A DNA stretch of 64,000 nucleotides, from the NCBI GenBank assembly GCA_010692425.1, contig JAAHHJ010000027.1:1-64000 (forward strand), in the 5' to 3' direction. Below, one piece after another: positions 26,278 through 36,400 of this stretch. Positions within the stretch are counted from its first letter, which is position 1. Each line of letters opens with the position of its first letter. The stretch is from Symploca sp. SIO3C6. GTDB taxonomy: Bacteria; Cyanobacteriota; Cyanobacteriia; Cyanobacteriales; Coleofasciculaceae. The position numbers and the translations under genes are program-made. The notes below the pieces were generated by a model, which saw only the letters and a list, made by a program, of their open reading frames with translations, had not been told where the DNA came from and did no database searches.

Positions 26278-26574
26278 TTACTTTGACTGCTGCTTGAATT
26301 CAATAATCGCTTGCCGGAAACCCAGCACTACCAAAATATTCGATAGAGTTAAGAAAAATTCAGCACTACCGTGCAACCAATCAACATTAGCTAGAGATTC
26401 TTCATAAACCAGTAGTGAATAAATCCCTGCTGGAATGGTGACAGCCACAAAAATCAGGAGGACATAAAAACCAATAAGTGCTAAGCGAGGTGTTTGTCCA
26501 GAGCGGGTGATAAACCATAGAAATCCCAAGTAGGGAAATAATGAAAGGGCAAATAAGGTATCTTTAGAAATCAT
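26278..26574 (-). CDS. DUF3593 family membrane protein
   Basis: 98 residues from ATG 26574 (MISKDTLFALSLFPYLGFLWF, the conserved family start; the frame is open to 26631). Three membrane segments: about 5-22, 31-55 and 73-90. The motifs TPRLALIGFYVLLIFVAV and ANVDWLHG are typical of DUF3593, a family confined to cyanobacteria and plastids, of unknown function. It lies directly after DUF2499; the two are regular neighbours and probably form one membrane module. Confidence 0.88.
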   Translation of the reverse strand: MISKDTLFALSLFPYLGFLWFITRSGQTPRLALIGFYVLLIFVAVTIPAGIYSLLVYEESLANVDWLHGSAEFFLTLSNILVVLGFRQAIIEFKQQSK

Positions 26575-26638
26575 TCTGGTTAGAGAGGTTTTCTTGATAT
26601 AGCAGTTTTCAGGCTTGATGAAGTACAACACCTCATAA

Positions 26639-26986
26639 TTACGGATAGTCTAGTTCAGATTCAGGGCTTTTATTCGTCACTTCGTTATCAGGCTTTTTCG
26701 CCTTAAACCAAATCCACCAAGCAGCAGCACACAAAGTACAGTTACCCAAAACTGTCATCGCCGCCTGAAGAGTTACCAACCACTCCAAAGAGGGAGCATT
26801 ATCAAAAAAGTGCCAAGTGATAGCACACATAGCACTCACTAGTGCTGGTAACATCGCTAAGGACAAAGCCCACCATGAGCGATTGCCAGTGATTTCACCA
26901 TAACTCCAGATTAACCAAATAGCGGCAATCCACTCAACAACGCTGGAAATGTGAATAATCCAAGTGGGTATTGAAAGGGCATGCAT
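26639..26986 (-). CDS. DUF2499 family membrane protein (Ycf49-like)
   Basis: 115 residues beginning MHALSIPTWIIHISSVVEWIAA, the standard DUF2499 start. Three to four membrane segments; conserved WHFFDN motif and charged C-terminal tail. Homologues occur in cyanobacteria and chloroplast genomes (ycf49) and in plant nuclei. Function unknown; linked to DUF3593 in an operon with about 65 bp between the conserved frames. Confidence 0.9.
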   Translation of the reverse strand: MHALSIPTWIIHISSVVEWIAAIWLIWSYGEITGNRSWWALSLAMLPALVSAMCAITWHFFDNAPSLEWLVTLQAAMTVLGNCTLCAAAWWIWFKAKKPDNEVTNKSPESELDYP

Positions 26987-27026
26987 AGTAATATCGATTG
27001 TCTAATGTGTTGGCTACAAATATTCT

Positions 27027-27081
27027 TTAAGTAATAAGTAATAAGCAATAAGTAATAAGTAATAAGTAATAAGTAATAAGT
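27027..27081. repeat. AAGTAAT heptamer array
   Basis: Nearly eight tandem units of AAGTAAT, one with a single change. Located in the promoter-side spacer of the DUF2499 operon and after the ictB stop. Confidence 0.9.
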
Positions 27082-27135
27082 ATTACTGTTATTAGATATC
27101 ACTTATTGCTTTAAGTCAGACTATGAACCATGAAC

Positions 27136-28515
27136 TTATTGATTTCTAATCTCAACTCTAGGGATATAGAAACTAGCAATAATTCCAACCATCAACCACC
27201 AGAGAGTGTTAACCTGAGGACGATACCAAACAGTATCAACAAGACCATGAGCAAGCATCCCAGCTATGGCAGCAATTGCCCCAATTAACCAAAATCCTTG
27301 AGGATTAGCGATGCTGCGCAGACGGCTTAATTGCTTTACTCCTTGGTTAAAGGTAACTGTCAGCAACCATAAGAAACAAGCAAAGCCAATAAAACCAGTT
27401 TCGACAATGGTTTCCAGGAAAATAGAATAGGCACTCAAGGCAGTATATTTGGGGCGTTGGTAAAGAGGATAAACTTTGTTAAAAGCATTATTACCTGGTC
27501 CAATCCCGAGAATTGGTCGATCCCGAATCATGTCTAAAACTGCTGACCAAACATTGATGCGGAAATTATTGCTACTATCACTACGACCTGCAAAAATACT
27601 AGAGACGCGATCGCGTACTGGTTCTACAAAGATTACTGCTATAATCACCACTGCTGCACAATTACCTAGTAAAATTGGCATTGCCCAGGGACGCCAGTCA
27701 GGTGGCAATTGCCTACTGTACCAGTAAACCAGTAGTACTAAAGAGGCAAAAATACAAACTAAAAAGCCAATCCAGCCGCCGCGACTATAGGTCAATATTA
27801 GACAGGCACAATTAACTATAAACATTGTCAGGGCTAGGGCTTTGGGAAACAATCGCTGCCAAGCAAAAACTGCTGCTAAACTCAAGGCAACTGCTGGTAT
27901 AAGATATCCAGCTAGCAAGTTGGGATTGCCCAGATAGCTATAGACTCGCGTCAAATTGGCAGAAGCTGAGGTGGGATCAGTCCAAGTTGCTAGTTCCTTG
28001 GCTCCAAAAAAATGCTGTCTGATACCGTAACTACTGACAATCAGTGAGATATGGAGGAAGATGGTAATAATCCAAGAACGCAGGCGTGATGAGCGTAAAA
28101 CCCTTGCCATCAAGGCAAATAGCAGCAAATAAAGTGTTAGCTTCACCAAGCCACTGCGTGCTGCCACTTTGACTGGGGAGAGTGCTGTTGCTACTGTCGC
28201 AATACCCCAATACAACAATACCAACAGATGAATTGGCGTTAACTGCGATTTTTCTGATGGCTCAGATAGAGTAAGCAATACCCAAAAACCAGCGCAGGCA
28301 ATTAATAAAATGCCAATCAATGCTGTGGATACGAAAGGCCCTAAGGCAAAGATGATCGCCACTAACAAAGCCGCAATCTGTTCAGCCCATTGCAATAGCC
28401 AGCTCCCCTGACGCCAGGATTGCAGCAATCCCACTAGTTTATAGAGATAGCTAGCACCTCGCCACTGATGTAGAGGCAAATTTGACAGAGTAAATTGTTG
28501 CCAAGCTGAGTTCAT
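27136..28515 (-). CDS. ictB: IctB-family membrane protein (O-antigen ligase-like)
   Basis: 459 residues with about 11-12 membrane helices. It matches the IctB family by its start (WQQFTLSNLPLHQWRGASYLY), SYGIRQHFFG, YLGNPNLLAGYL, TYSRGGWIGF and the periplasmic loop with RPILGIGPGNNAFNKVYP. IctB was described as involved in inorganic carbon accumulation in cyanobacteria, but the fold is that of the Wzy/WaaL O-antigen ligase superfamily, and its transport role is disputed. Start ATG 28515. No adjacent glycan genes. Confidence 0.9.
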   Translation of the reverse strand: MNSAWQQFTLSNLPLHQWRGASYLYKLVGLLQSWRQGSWLLQWAEQIAALLVAIIFALGPFVSTALIGILLIACAGFWVLLTLSEPSEKSQLTPIHLLVLLYWGIATVATALSPVKVAARSGLVKLTLYLLLFALMARVLRSSRLRSWIITIFLHISLIVSSYGIRQHFFGAKELATWTDPTSASANLTRVYSYLGNPNLLAGYLIPAVALSLAAVFAWQRLFPKALALTMFIVNCACLILTYSRGGWIGFLVCIFASLVLLVYWYSRQLPPDWRPWAMPILLGNCAAVVIIAVIFVEPVRDRVSSIFAGRSDSSNNFRINVWSAVLDMIRDRPILGIGPGNNAFNKVYPLYQRPKYTALSAYSIFLETIVETGFIGFACFLWLLTVTFNQGVKQLSRLRSIANPQGFWLIGAIAAIAGMLAHGLVDTVWYRPQVNTLWWLMVGIIASFYIPRVEIRNQ

Positions 28516-28620
28516 AAATCAGGCGGTTAAATTTTCTCCTAAGGTTGATGGTAAGTGTTACGCGCATGCTGCGCAAACCGAAAAATAACTTCGATCAATA
28601 GCACCTTCGTTTTAACCAAT

Positions 28621-28724
28621 GGTATAGCGCTACGCGCAAGGCAGAAGGCAGAAGGCAGAAGGGGTGAATTTGACAAAGTTTTAGCGATTGAGCTTGTCCT
28701 AACCTTAATACGTACTGCTATACC
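28621..28724 (+). repeat. MITE-like element M, copy 1
   Basis: 104 bp with imperfect terminal inverted repeats GGTATAGCGCTACG and (reversed) GGTATAGCAGTACG. The interior holds three tandem GGCAGAA heptamers. The reverse complement lies at 32023-32117 with one heptamer fewer and a few base changes. Just upstream, 28561-28577 (CGCGCATGCTGCGCAAA) is repeated exactly in reverse at 33212-33228. Confidence 0.85.
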
Positions 28725-28794
28725 TGCTGCGATCGCCTCCGATTTATCCCAGCAATAAATAACACTAATTCTGATATATAATTATCATGTCTAT

Positions 28795-30447
28795 TCAAGT
28801 AGCCTCAGAATCAAGTGCTGGTAGACTGATAACGTAGCGATACCCCATTTCTGACGAACCTTGAATAGAAATTTTTCCTGCGTGTAGTTCTGCCAAATGA
28901 CAACTCAGCAATAGTCCTAGATTTTCAAGAGAGTCATTACTCTGTTGGGTTTGGTTAGATTTGCCAGCTAAAGTCAGGTTTGCCCAAACAGAGGCACTGG
29001 AAATAACCTGATTTGCTTCTGGTAGAGAGTAGAAAGGAGCTAGCTCACTGCTTTGGAGTTTACCATTGCTAAGTCGATTGTCTACAGCACCAGCCATAGC
29101 TGTAGCTGCCATAGGCGATTGTTCCAGTGAGCCTTCGCCACTATCATTGTGGAGGATGCTATCTGTTGACGATGATAACGTCATAGGAGATAGTAAGGCA
29201 GTGTTAGGAATGGATCTGTAAATTTGAGGTAGACCATCTCCCAAGCAAGGGTGAGAAACCCAAACCGCAATTTGTAGGGACAGGGCATCGGATACCTCTA
29301 ACTGGCTTTTGCCAGAGATATGAATGCGAATCTCACCCCCCGCCTCAGCTGAGTTAATCATACTAAAAATTAAATAATAGAGCATTTGTTGCACCTTTTC
29401 TTTGTCTAGAAGCCAGATGCGACTCCCTGGTGCAATTGATAAACGCATGTGCTGCTGCCGTTGCTGCGCGATTTCTGATAGGCTCTTGATGACCACCTGA
29501 GAGAGCATTTCGAGGTCTACAGAAGTCAGATTGAGTGCTTCGTTGGTTTCATCTAGAAGGGAGAGGGCAATAATTTCATCGACTAGTGACAAGAGATTTT
29601 GACCACTGCGATGGATAATTTCTAGGTATTCTAGTTGTTTGTTGGTCAAAGAACCATAGATTTGCCGAGAAAGCACGCTTGACATGCCCATGACAGAGGT
29701 AAGGGGTGTTCGCAATTGCTGCGTCAACTGATTGAGCAGCTTGACTTTAATCGAGTTAGTAGAGGATAAAATTACTGAGACATTGTTTGAGATTTTCTGA
29801 GTATTATTGTTTTGTTTACAGTCCGACCCTCGATAGTTTCCCAAAGCATCTCCTGCTTGAGGCGGCAGATTTATAAAAGTCGCACCCTCTTGTTTCACCA
29901 GACGGTTGCGCTCAAATTCACTCAAACTCCAGCGAGCAGTCATTGCCAAGAATTCAATGTCTCTGCTACTAAAGCAGCGAGGCTCTAAATCCATCACGGC
30001 TAGTGCTCCGAGGCACTGCTCATCTGCTGTTACTAACGGCACACCCAAATAAGCACGGATACCATAATGTCCAAACAGCAAACTACTAGCAAAGATAGGA
30101 TTTTTTGCCGTATCTTCGATGGCTAAAACTTGATGGCTATCAACAACATAGGTACAAAAGCTTTGATAGCGCGGTAACTGACGTGACTGGGCTAGCGGAT
30201 TCATTAGTCTAACTCTTGATAAGCCAAAAGCTGATTTGAGTTGTAGCTGATCTTGTACTATAGTGCTGAGGATGCAAATGGGTGCATCCAAAAATCGAGC
30301 CGCAGTTTGAGTCGCCTCGTCGAAAACTGGCACTGCTTCAGCTGTGAGCAGCCCACGCTCTTGAAGAGCTTCGATTCGTTGTTGTTCTCTTTCTGCTGGC
30401 GTTAAACTATCGAGACGACAAAAAATTCTATTTTCCGGTGGTGCCAT
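28795..30447 (-). CDS. GAF-domain histidine-kinase-like protein lacking catalytic motifs
   Basis: 550 residues. A GAF domain is at about 35-182 (FLDAPICILSTIVQDQLQLKSAFG, SFCTYVVDSHQVLAIEDT, YLGVPLVTADEQCLGALAVMD). A HisKA-like helical hairpin follows at about 233-300, but the H-box reads LTQQLRTPLTS: the phospho-acceptor His is Gln243. In the ATPase-like region the N-box is reduced (YYLIFSMINSAEAGG) and the DxGxG motif is missing; a low-complexity insertion follows and an ending SEMGYRYVISLP recalls the domain end. It is therefore probably a pseudo-kinase that senses a small ligand through GAF and signals by protein contact. No signal peptide. Unlinked to a response regulator. Confidence 0.8.
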   Translation of the reverse strand: MAPPENRIFCRLDSLTPAEREQQRIEALQERGLLTAEAVPVFDEATQTAARFLDAPICILSTIVQDQLQLKSAFGLSRVRLMNPLAQSRQLPRYQSFCTYVVDSHQVLAIEDTAKNPIFASSLLFGHYGIRAYLGVPLVTADEQCLGALAVMDLEPRCFSSRDIEFLAMTARWSLSEFERNRLVKQEGATFINLPPQAGDALGNYRGSDCKQNNNTQKISNNVSVILSSTNSIKVKLLNQLTQQLRTPLTSVMGMSSVLSRQIYGSLTNKQLEYLEIIHRSGQNLLSLVDEIIALSLLDETNEALNLTSVDLEMLSQVVIKSLSEIAQQRQQHMRLSIAPGSRIWLLDKEKVQQMLYYLIFSMINSAEAGGEIRIHISGKSQLEVSDALSLQIAVWVSHPCLGDGLPQIYRSIPNTALLSPMTLSSSTDSILHNDSGEGSLEQSPMAATAMAGAVDNRLSNGKLQSSELAPFYSLPEANQVISSASVWANLTLAGKSNQTQQSNDSLENLGLLLSCHLAELHAGKISIQGSSEMGYRYVISLPALDSEAT

Positions 30448-30891
30448 AAAACCTCAAGTCTTCATGGGTAATGCCTGCCACTCGTTTTAATTCCAGAATC
30501 AGGAGCGGCAGGGAATTTGGAGATAATTCTTTACCAGGAAAGGCTTACACAGAGGGTAGAAAAGGATGTATCTGTTGTCGGATTTTTCTCCCCCTGTACT
30601 CTTTAGCCTTCCTCTTTTGCAGAAGCTTAGCATCAAAATAAATTTTCAAACACGTTTTTATAAGTAAGTGGAGTAGTTGAATTATAGTGACTTGCACTAC
30701 CGATTTTATTGTCCTAATTGGCATATAAGTGTGATCTGCAATACTGCTCTTCTAGTATGAGTTTAGCTAAACTCATGCAATTGATTGAAAAACAGCAAAC
30801 AAGCCCGTGTCAACACCAGCAATGGGGGCTAATTGCTAGGAAGTTGCTGGTGAAAAGCTAGCTTAAGCCTCCTTCTTCATTAACTTAGAAT
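30448..30891. other. Spacer with a hairpin at 30814-30852
   Basis: No gene. CACCAGCAA (30814-30822) and TTGCTGGTG (30844-30852) form a 9-bp perfect stem, 40 bp downstream of the DUF2949 stop (minus strand). It could terminate that transcript, although no T run is obvious. The rest is unremarkable. Confidence 0.5.
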
Positions 30892-31083
30892 TTAGATTGT
30901 TTCCAACCAATCAAAAATTAAATCCAACTGCTCTAGGGTTACCAATCCGTATTGCCACAAAATCATCGGCAATAAGTTGGGGTTTTGTTCCCGATGGCGT
31001 AGAGCAATCTCGATTGAGGCAGTGGGAATCGACAAATCCTGCTGCAAAAAGTTAACTAGCCTTTTCTGAGACTTAGACTCCAT
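30892..31083 (-). CDS. DUF2949 family small protein
   Basis: 63 residues from ATG 31083 (the frame is open to 31110, but family members start near MESKSQKRLVNFLQ). Conserved features: LQQDLSIPTASIEIALRH, then LPMILWQYGLVTLEQLDLIFDWLE. Short all-helical protein restricted to cyanobacteria, function unknown. No membrane segment. Monocistronic. Confidence 0.85.
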   Translation of the reverse strand: MESKSQKRLVNFLQQDLSIPTASIEIALRHREQNPNLLPMILWQYGLVTLEQLDLIFDWLETI

Positions 31084-31110
31084 TGACTTCTCTACTTTGT
31101 ATAGTGCCAA

Positions 31111-31541
31111 GCTGACTTCACACTAAAAAGGGTATTGATAATGAGGCTTCATCGCTTTGATTCAACCAAATAGAAGACTAACTGGTAATTAACGAGAGCT
31201 AGATTCTCTGCGTCTGTCTGTTAGTGTGTTTTTGGCTTGGAGCTTGTAAGTATTTCTCAGGTAAAACCATTCCCTCTTACGCCTGATGTAGTTTTTTTGT
31301 AATATAAATTTACACAGCTAAATTTACACAGCCTTTCGGCAGTCTCCCAAGGTTACAGTGTAGGAGTGGAGCAATATCGCACTTAGCTGTTCTAACAATA
31401 GGCGCTCTTCAATAGACATCTCCAATAACTATGCTATAACCCTTATACTACTGTTCTCAAATCCAGGTTTCTGCAGATTTATAATGAACCATTAGCCATG
31501 AACTATGAACCATGAGCTATTAACTATCCTTAACTTATAGT
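31111..31541. other. Spacer, short direct repeat and GTTCAT-type words
   Basis: No gene is supported. TAAATTTACACAGC is directly repeated at about 31306 and 31319. Words of the ATGAACC/CATGAGC family lie at 31485-31520 just before the membrane-protein gene. Confidence 0.5.
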
Positions 31542-31553
31542 GTGCTACCAACT

Positions 31554-32018
31554 ATGGATAAGTCTAATGAAGAACTTTTGGTAGAGAATTACAGAATCCT
31601 ACATGAAAGTGTTCAAAATTCACACCAGTATGCATGGACTTTGACTAACATATTCGTTCCATTAATTTTCGCATCGTTCGCCTTCCTCTTCAAATCGGCA
31701 GAAGAAATAGACAAGTATTTGTTTCTTGTCATTAGTCTTGGGATAGTAGCTACGCTTCTATTTTGGGTCTTCGCCATTAGATTTATTGAAAACTGTAACA
31801 AACTTAGATTTCATAAACTTAAGCAGATCGAAATAGTACTGTCTGCACTACATAGCGAAAATGAAAGTACTGCCTTCGTATACTATCAATTATTTGAAAA
31901 AAATAGGAGAAAGACTATCGTACCTCATTGGATTAGGTACAGCAAACTTGTCTATGGTTATGCAACGACAATCATCATCCTACTCTCAATAAGTGTGTTT
32001 TTTAAGCTGCTCTCTTAA
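31554..32018 (+). CDS. Small membrane protein with three predicted helices
   Basis: 154 residues from ATG 31554 (MDKSNEELLVENYRIL; an ATG at 31542 adds four residues). A charged N-terminal helix is followed by membrane segments at about 30-47, 56-77 and 133-152, with a soluble loop between the second and third. Not recognised. The layout resembles small membrane effector proteins of the SLATT/pore type, but no shared motif was seen, so this is only a remark. Its stop lies four bases before MITE copy 2. Confidence 0.65.
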   Translation: MDKSNEELLVENYRILHESVQNSHQYAWTLTNIFVPLIFASFAFLFKSAEEIDKYLFLVISLGIVATLLFWVFAIRFIENCNKLRFHKLKQIEIVLSALHSENESTAFVYYQLFEKNRRKTIVPHWIRYSKLVYGYATTIIILLSISVFFKLLS

Positions 32019-32022
32019 TTTA

Positions 32023-32117
32023 GGTATAGCAGTACGTATTAAGGTTAGGACAAGCTAAATCGCTAGAACTTTGTCAAATTCACCCCTTCTGCCCTCTGCC
32101 TTGCGCGTAGCGCTATA
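32023..32117 (-). repeat. MITE-like element M, copy 2 (inverted)
   Basis: Reverse complement of 28621-28724, about 90% identical, with two instead of three GGCAGAA units (here read CCTTCTG / CCCTCTG). It starts four bases after the stop of the preceding gene. Confidence 0.85.
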
Positions 32118-32240
32118 ATGCTAGAAAACTTGTTACATAGTTACCTGCAAATATATGAAATTATCAAGCAAAATAAGGGGATGTAATTTAATTTTGCATG
32201 CCCCTATTTTTGTATAATCACTAACTTTTACCGAGATATA

Positions 32241-32483
32241 TTAAATCTTAGCTTTCTTATGCTTACTTGTATGTTCTCTCCTATGTAGTACACCTAATCC
32301 CAGAGTAGTAACTGTTCCCAAAATGATCAGAGACATACCATCTTTTCCAGATATAGGATGATTCTCATTCATAAACATTTGTGCATCTGAACTGAAAGTC
32401 ACCTCAGCACTAGCTACCCTCTCGTTAGAAACCATAGCAATTACAGCTAAACAGGCGATCCAGAGCATTTTTTTGTTGAACAT
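32241..32483 (-). CDS. Small exported protein with C-terminal membrane anchor
   Basis: 80 residues. Signal peptide MFNKKMLWIACLAVIAMVSNERVASA, then about 25 residues of soluble sequence, a hydrophobic stretch (about 50-66) and a basic tail HRREHTSKHKKAKI. The end recalls sortase-like PEP-CTERM tails (hydrophobic helix then Arg), but the PEP triplet is missing. Function unknown. Monocistronic. Confidence 0.6.
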   Translation of the reverse strand: MFNKKMLWIACLAVIAMVSNERVASAEVTFSSDAQMFMNENHPISGKDGMSLIILGTVTTLGLGVLHRREHTSKHKKAKI

Positions 32484-33426
32484 GACTGACTTCTCAATTA
32501 ACTAAAAAAACAATAATTAGGAAAGAGGCGAATAATCGGGATAGAATCGTTTTCCGGCAACTGGGTTAGCTATTGACATAGCATTGTATACGATGCCAAA
32601 TTCGCTACCGCTAACTCTATTAAACTAATGCTTGTTTCTCCCCTAAACTCAGAGTTTATTCAGAAAAAGGGGTGGTGATGAACCCAGATTGGATATGAGT
32701 TGGTGTTTCTGAGTATTTACTGAAAGGCAAATTGCACCTTGCTCATGTGGCTAATACTACTCAGTTGAGACAGTTTTCATCTGTTTATACAAGTCTATGA
32801 CAAGTTGCAGATATATAAAATAAATCTACAATGAATATAGAGTACAACTTTTTTAAGATTAGGTGAGCACATTCTGGTTTAGTGAAAATTTATAGCAATA
32901 CGCGCTCAGGTGTTGACAAATTCAAGGAACGAAGAATTGTTAAAACCTTTATCTGACAAGTTTTTTCATCCCTTGTTACCTGTTCCCTATTCCCCGTTAA
33001 ATACCTGCGACATTGATAAAGTTTACTGGTTGAGGCAGGGTGTAGGGTGTAGGGTGTAGGGTAACTTTGACGGATTTCATAATTCTTTACATAGAGCTAT
33101 TTATTTATGTCCGACTACTTACCTGCGCGCAGCGCTATAGTAACTGGTTCATGGTTCATTAGGTTAGTATTCGGCAGTTGTAAAATATTTTTCAGTAAAC
33201 AATTAACAATGTTTGCGCAGCATGCGCGCAGCGCACACTATGAATAGTCAATGGCTCATAACTCATAGTTCAGGGCAATGTGATATTCTCCACCAATGAG
33301 CAATGAACAAAGTATCAATTCGACAAAATACTGCTTTTCTGAAATTATTTCCAATTGCGATCGCAGACCTATTTAGATAACATTTACTAATGTGTAGAGA
33401 CTTTCTATAGTCTCAATTTCTTACTC
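32484..33426. other. Long spacer carrying repeat elements
   Basis: 943 bp without a supported gene. It contains element A copy 2 (33005-33121), a GC palindrome GCGCGCAGCGCTATA at about 33124-33138 shared with about 178-193, the 17-bp inverted word at 33212-33228, and GTTCATGG-type words at 33147-33160 and 33240-33310. Confidence 0.6.
33005..33121 (-). repeat. Inverted-repeat element A, copy 2
   Basis: Reverse-orientation partner of 26055-26171. The tandem heptamer in its middle (GTGTAGG) has three units here. No transposase in reach. Confidence 0.8.
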
Positions 33427-33450
33427 TTGGCTTTTTGCAGCTACCTGAAA

Positions 33451-36400
33451 ATGACAGCGTTTTTCGATGCATTCATATCCTATGGACGAGCTGATAGTAA
33501 AGCCTTGGCGACAAAGCTTCATCGTCGCTTACTCGAAGCTGGTTTAAAAATCTGGTTTGACCAAAATGATATTCCTCTAGCTGTAGATTTTCAGAATCAA
33601 ATTGATGATGGTATCGAAAAATCCCATAACTTTCTATTTATCATTGCACCACACTCGGTTAATTCTCCTTACTGTCTTAAAGAAATTGAGTTAGCAATTA
33701 AGCTCAAAAAAAGGATTATTCCTTTATTGCATGTTGAAGTAATTAGCCAAGAAACCTGGCAAAGTAGATTTCCTCAAGGCACACAGGAAGCTTGGGAAAC
33801 TTACAAAGCACAAGGAAAGCATACAGTTTTTCAGAATATGCACCCGACGATTAGCAAAATTAACTGGGTGTATTTTCGAGAAAGAATGGATGATTTTGAA
33901 CAATCATTGGCAGGATTAATTGACTTATTTAATCGCCATCGCGATTACGTTGAACAGCATACCCAGTTTTTAGTTAAAGCCAGGGAGTGGGAGAGACATC
34001 AAAAACAAACTAGTTATCTATTAATTGGAGAAGAAAAACAAGAGGCTCAATCTTGGTTAAAGAAACGCTTTCAAAATGACCAACCCCCTTGTGTTCCTAC
34101 TGATTTACACTGCGAGTATATTACCGAAAGTATTAAGAATGCCAATAACTTGATGACACAGGTATTGATCTCCTATGCCGATAAGGATCGGGCGGCGATG
34201 GAGAAGGTTCGTAATAGTTTGAGGCGAGTAGGTATTACAGTTTGGACTAATAGTACTGATATTCAAACTGGGGAAGTCTTTGAAGAAGCGATTAACCGAG
34301 GTATTGAACAAACTGATAATTTGGTTTATCTGCTTTCACCGGAGTCAGTAAAATCGAGTTATACTCAGCAAGAATTAGCTTTAGCTATATTTCTCAACAA
34401 GCGGATTATTCCCGTTTTGGTGCGCAAAACTGACCCCAGTATAATACCAAGTGCGCTGCGTGATTTGCAGTATATTGACCTCACTGATAATGTGGGGGAA
34501 AACGATTATTTGCTCGATGAAAGTCAACTTTTGAGGATTATAAATCAGGATCAGGCTTACTACAACGAGCATAAAATACTTTTAACTAAAGCCTGGAAAT
34601 GGAAGCGGCAAAACCATAATCCTAGTATTCTGCTGCGAGGATATAACTTGCGTAGTGCCGAAACTTGGTTAAAGGTGGCGAAGAAAAGGAGACAACATCC
34701 ACCCACAACTTTACAAGAAGAATTCATTACTCAAAGTTTGCAGCAACCACCATTAGAGTCGCTGGATGTGTTTATTTCCTATTCCCGTGCCGACTCCGAC
34801 TTGGCAAGAAAGCTCAATGAGGAACTACAACTTCAAGGTAAGACCACTTGGTTTGACCAGGAAAGTATTGCCTCGGGCAGTGATTTTCAGCAGGAGATTT
34901 ATCAGGGTATCAAAGTTTGTGATAACTTTTTATTTATTCTCTCACCTCGCTCAGTAAATTCCCCCTATTGTGCTGATGAAGTCGAATATGCAGCCAGCTT
35001 GAATAAGCGGCTTGTGACCGTTCTGCATCGGCAGGTAAACACAGCTGATTTACATCCTCAATTAGCTAAAGTACAGTGGATTGATTTTAATCAGCATAAC
35101 AGAGAGTTTAATGCTAATTTCAATCAATTGGTGAGAACCATCGATACGGATAGAACACACGTTCACAGTCATACTAAATGGTTGCAGAGAGCATTAGAGT
35201 GGGAACAAAAAAGTAAAAGCGCTGATTTGCTGTTGCGGGGCAGTGAATTTTTAATTGCTCAAAACTGGTTAGAGGCAACGGAGCAAGAAAAAAAACAACC
35301 TGCCGCAACGAGGTTGCAGAAAACATTTATTGAGGCAAGTAAAAATGCGATCGCAGCAGCAGCCGAGGAAGAAAAACGCCGACAAACTGAAATGTTGCGT
35401 TTACAAGAAGAACGTACAAAAGAAGCTCAAGCACGACTAGCACAACAGAAAAAAAGTCTTGTCGCTGTCAGTATGTTATTGGTGGCTGCTGTGGGCATTA
35501 GTATATTTGCTTTCAGTTTGTGGAAACGAGCAATACAAGGCACTGAAGGTCAAATCAATGCTTTGAGTCGATTTTCTTTGGTACTAATCGAGTCCAATCA
35601 GGAGTTTGATGCTCTACTTGAAGGCATCAGGGCAGGAGGGCTACTGAAGAAAAATTTGAATACAGTCAAACTAGAACTTGAAGAGCCAATTTTGAGAGTT
35701 TTGCAGGCAGTAGTTTATGAAAAAGGATTTAGAGAGCACAATCGATTGACTAAGCATAAAGATGGAGTCCTTAGCGTCGTCTTCAGCCCCGACGGCAAAA
35801 TCATTGCTTCTGCCAGTAGGGATAAAACTGTCAAACTCTGGAACCGTCAAGGAAAATTGTTGCAAATCTTCAAAGGGCATCAAGATGGAGTTAACAGCGT
35901 TGCTTTCAGCCCCGACGGCAAAACCGTTGCTTCTGCTAGTGATAACAACACCATCAAACTTTGGAACCGTCAAGGAAAATTGTTGCAAACCCTCGAAGGG
36001 CATACAAAGTTAGTTTTTAGTGTCGCCTTCAGCCCCGACGGCAAAACCATTGCTTCTGCTAGTGATGACAATACTGTCAAACTTTGGAACCTTCAAGGAG
36101 AGTTGTTGCAAACCCTTCAAGGGCATCAAGATGGAGTTAACAGTGTCGCTTTTAGCCCCGACGGCAAAATCATTGCTTCTGCCAGTAGGGATAAAACTGT
36201 CAAACTCTGGAACCTTCAAGGAGAGTTGTTGCAAACCCTCCAGGGAGATCAAAGTTGGGTTAACAGTGTCGCTTTCAGCCCCGACGGCAAAACCATTGCT
36301 TCTGCTAGTGATGACCAAACCGTCAAACTTTGGAGCCTTCAAGGAAAGTTGTTGCAAATCCTTCAAGGGCATCAAGATGGAGTTAACAGTGTCGCTTTTA

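Noticed and set aside
26096-26407. Plus-strand 103-codon ORF
   Set aside because: Starts inside the inverted-repeat element A and overlaps the conserved DUF3593 gene on the other strand.
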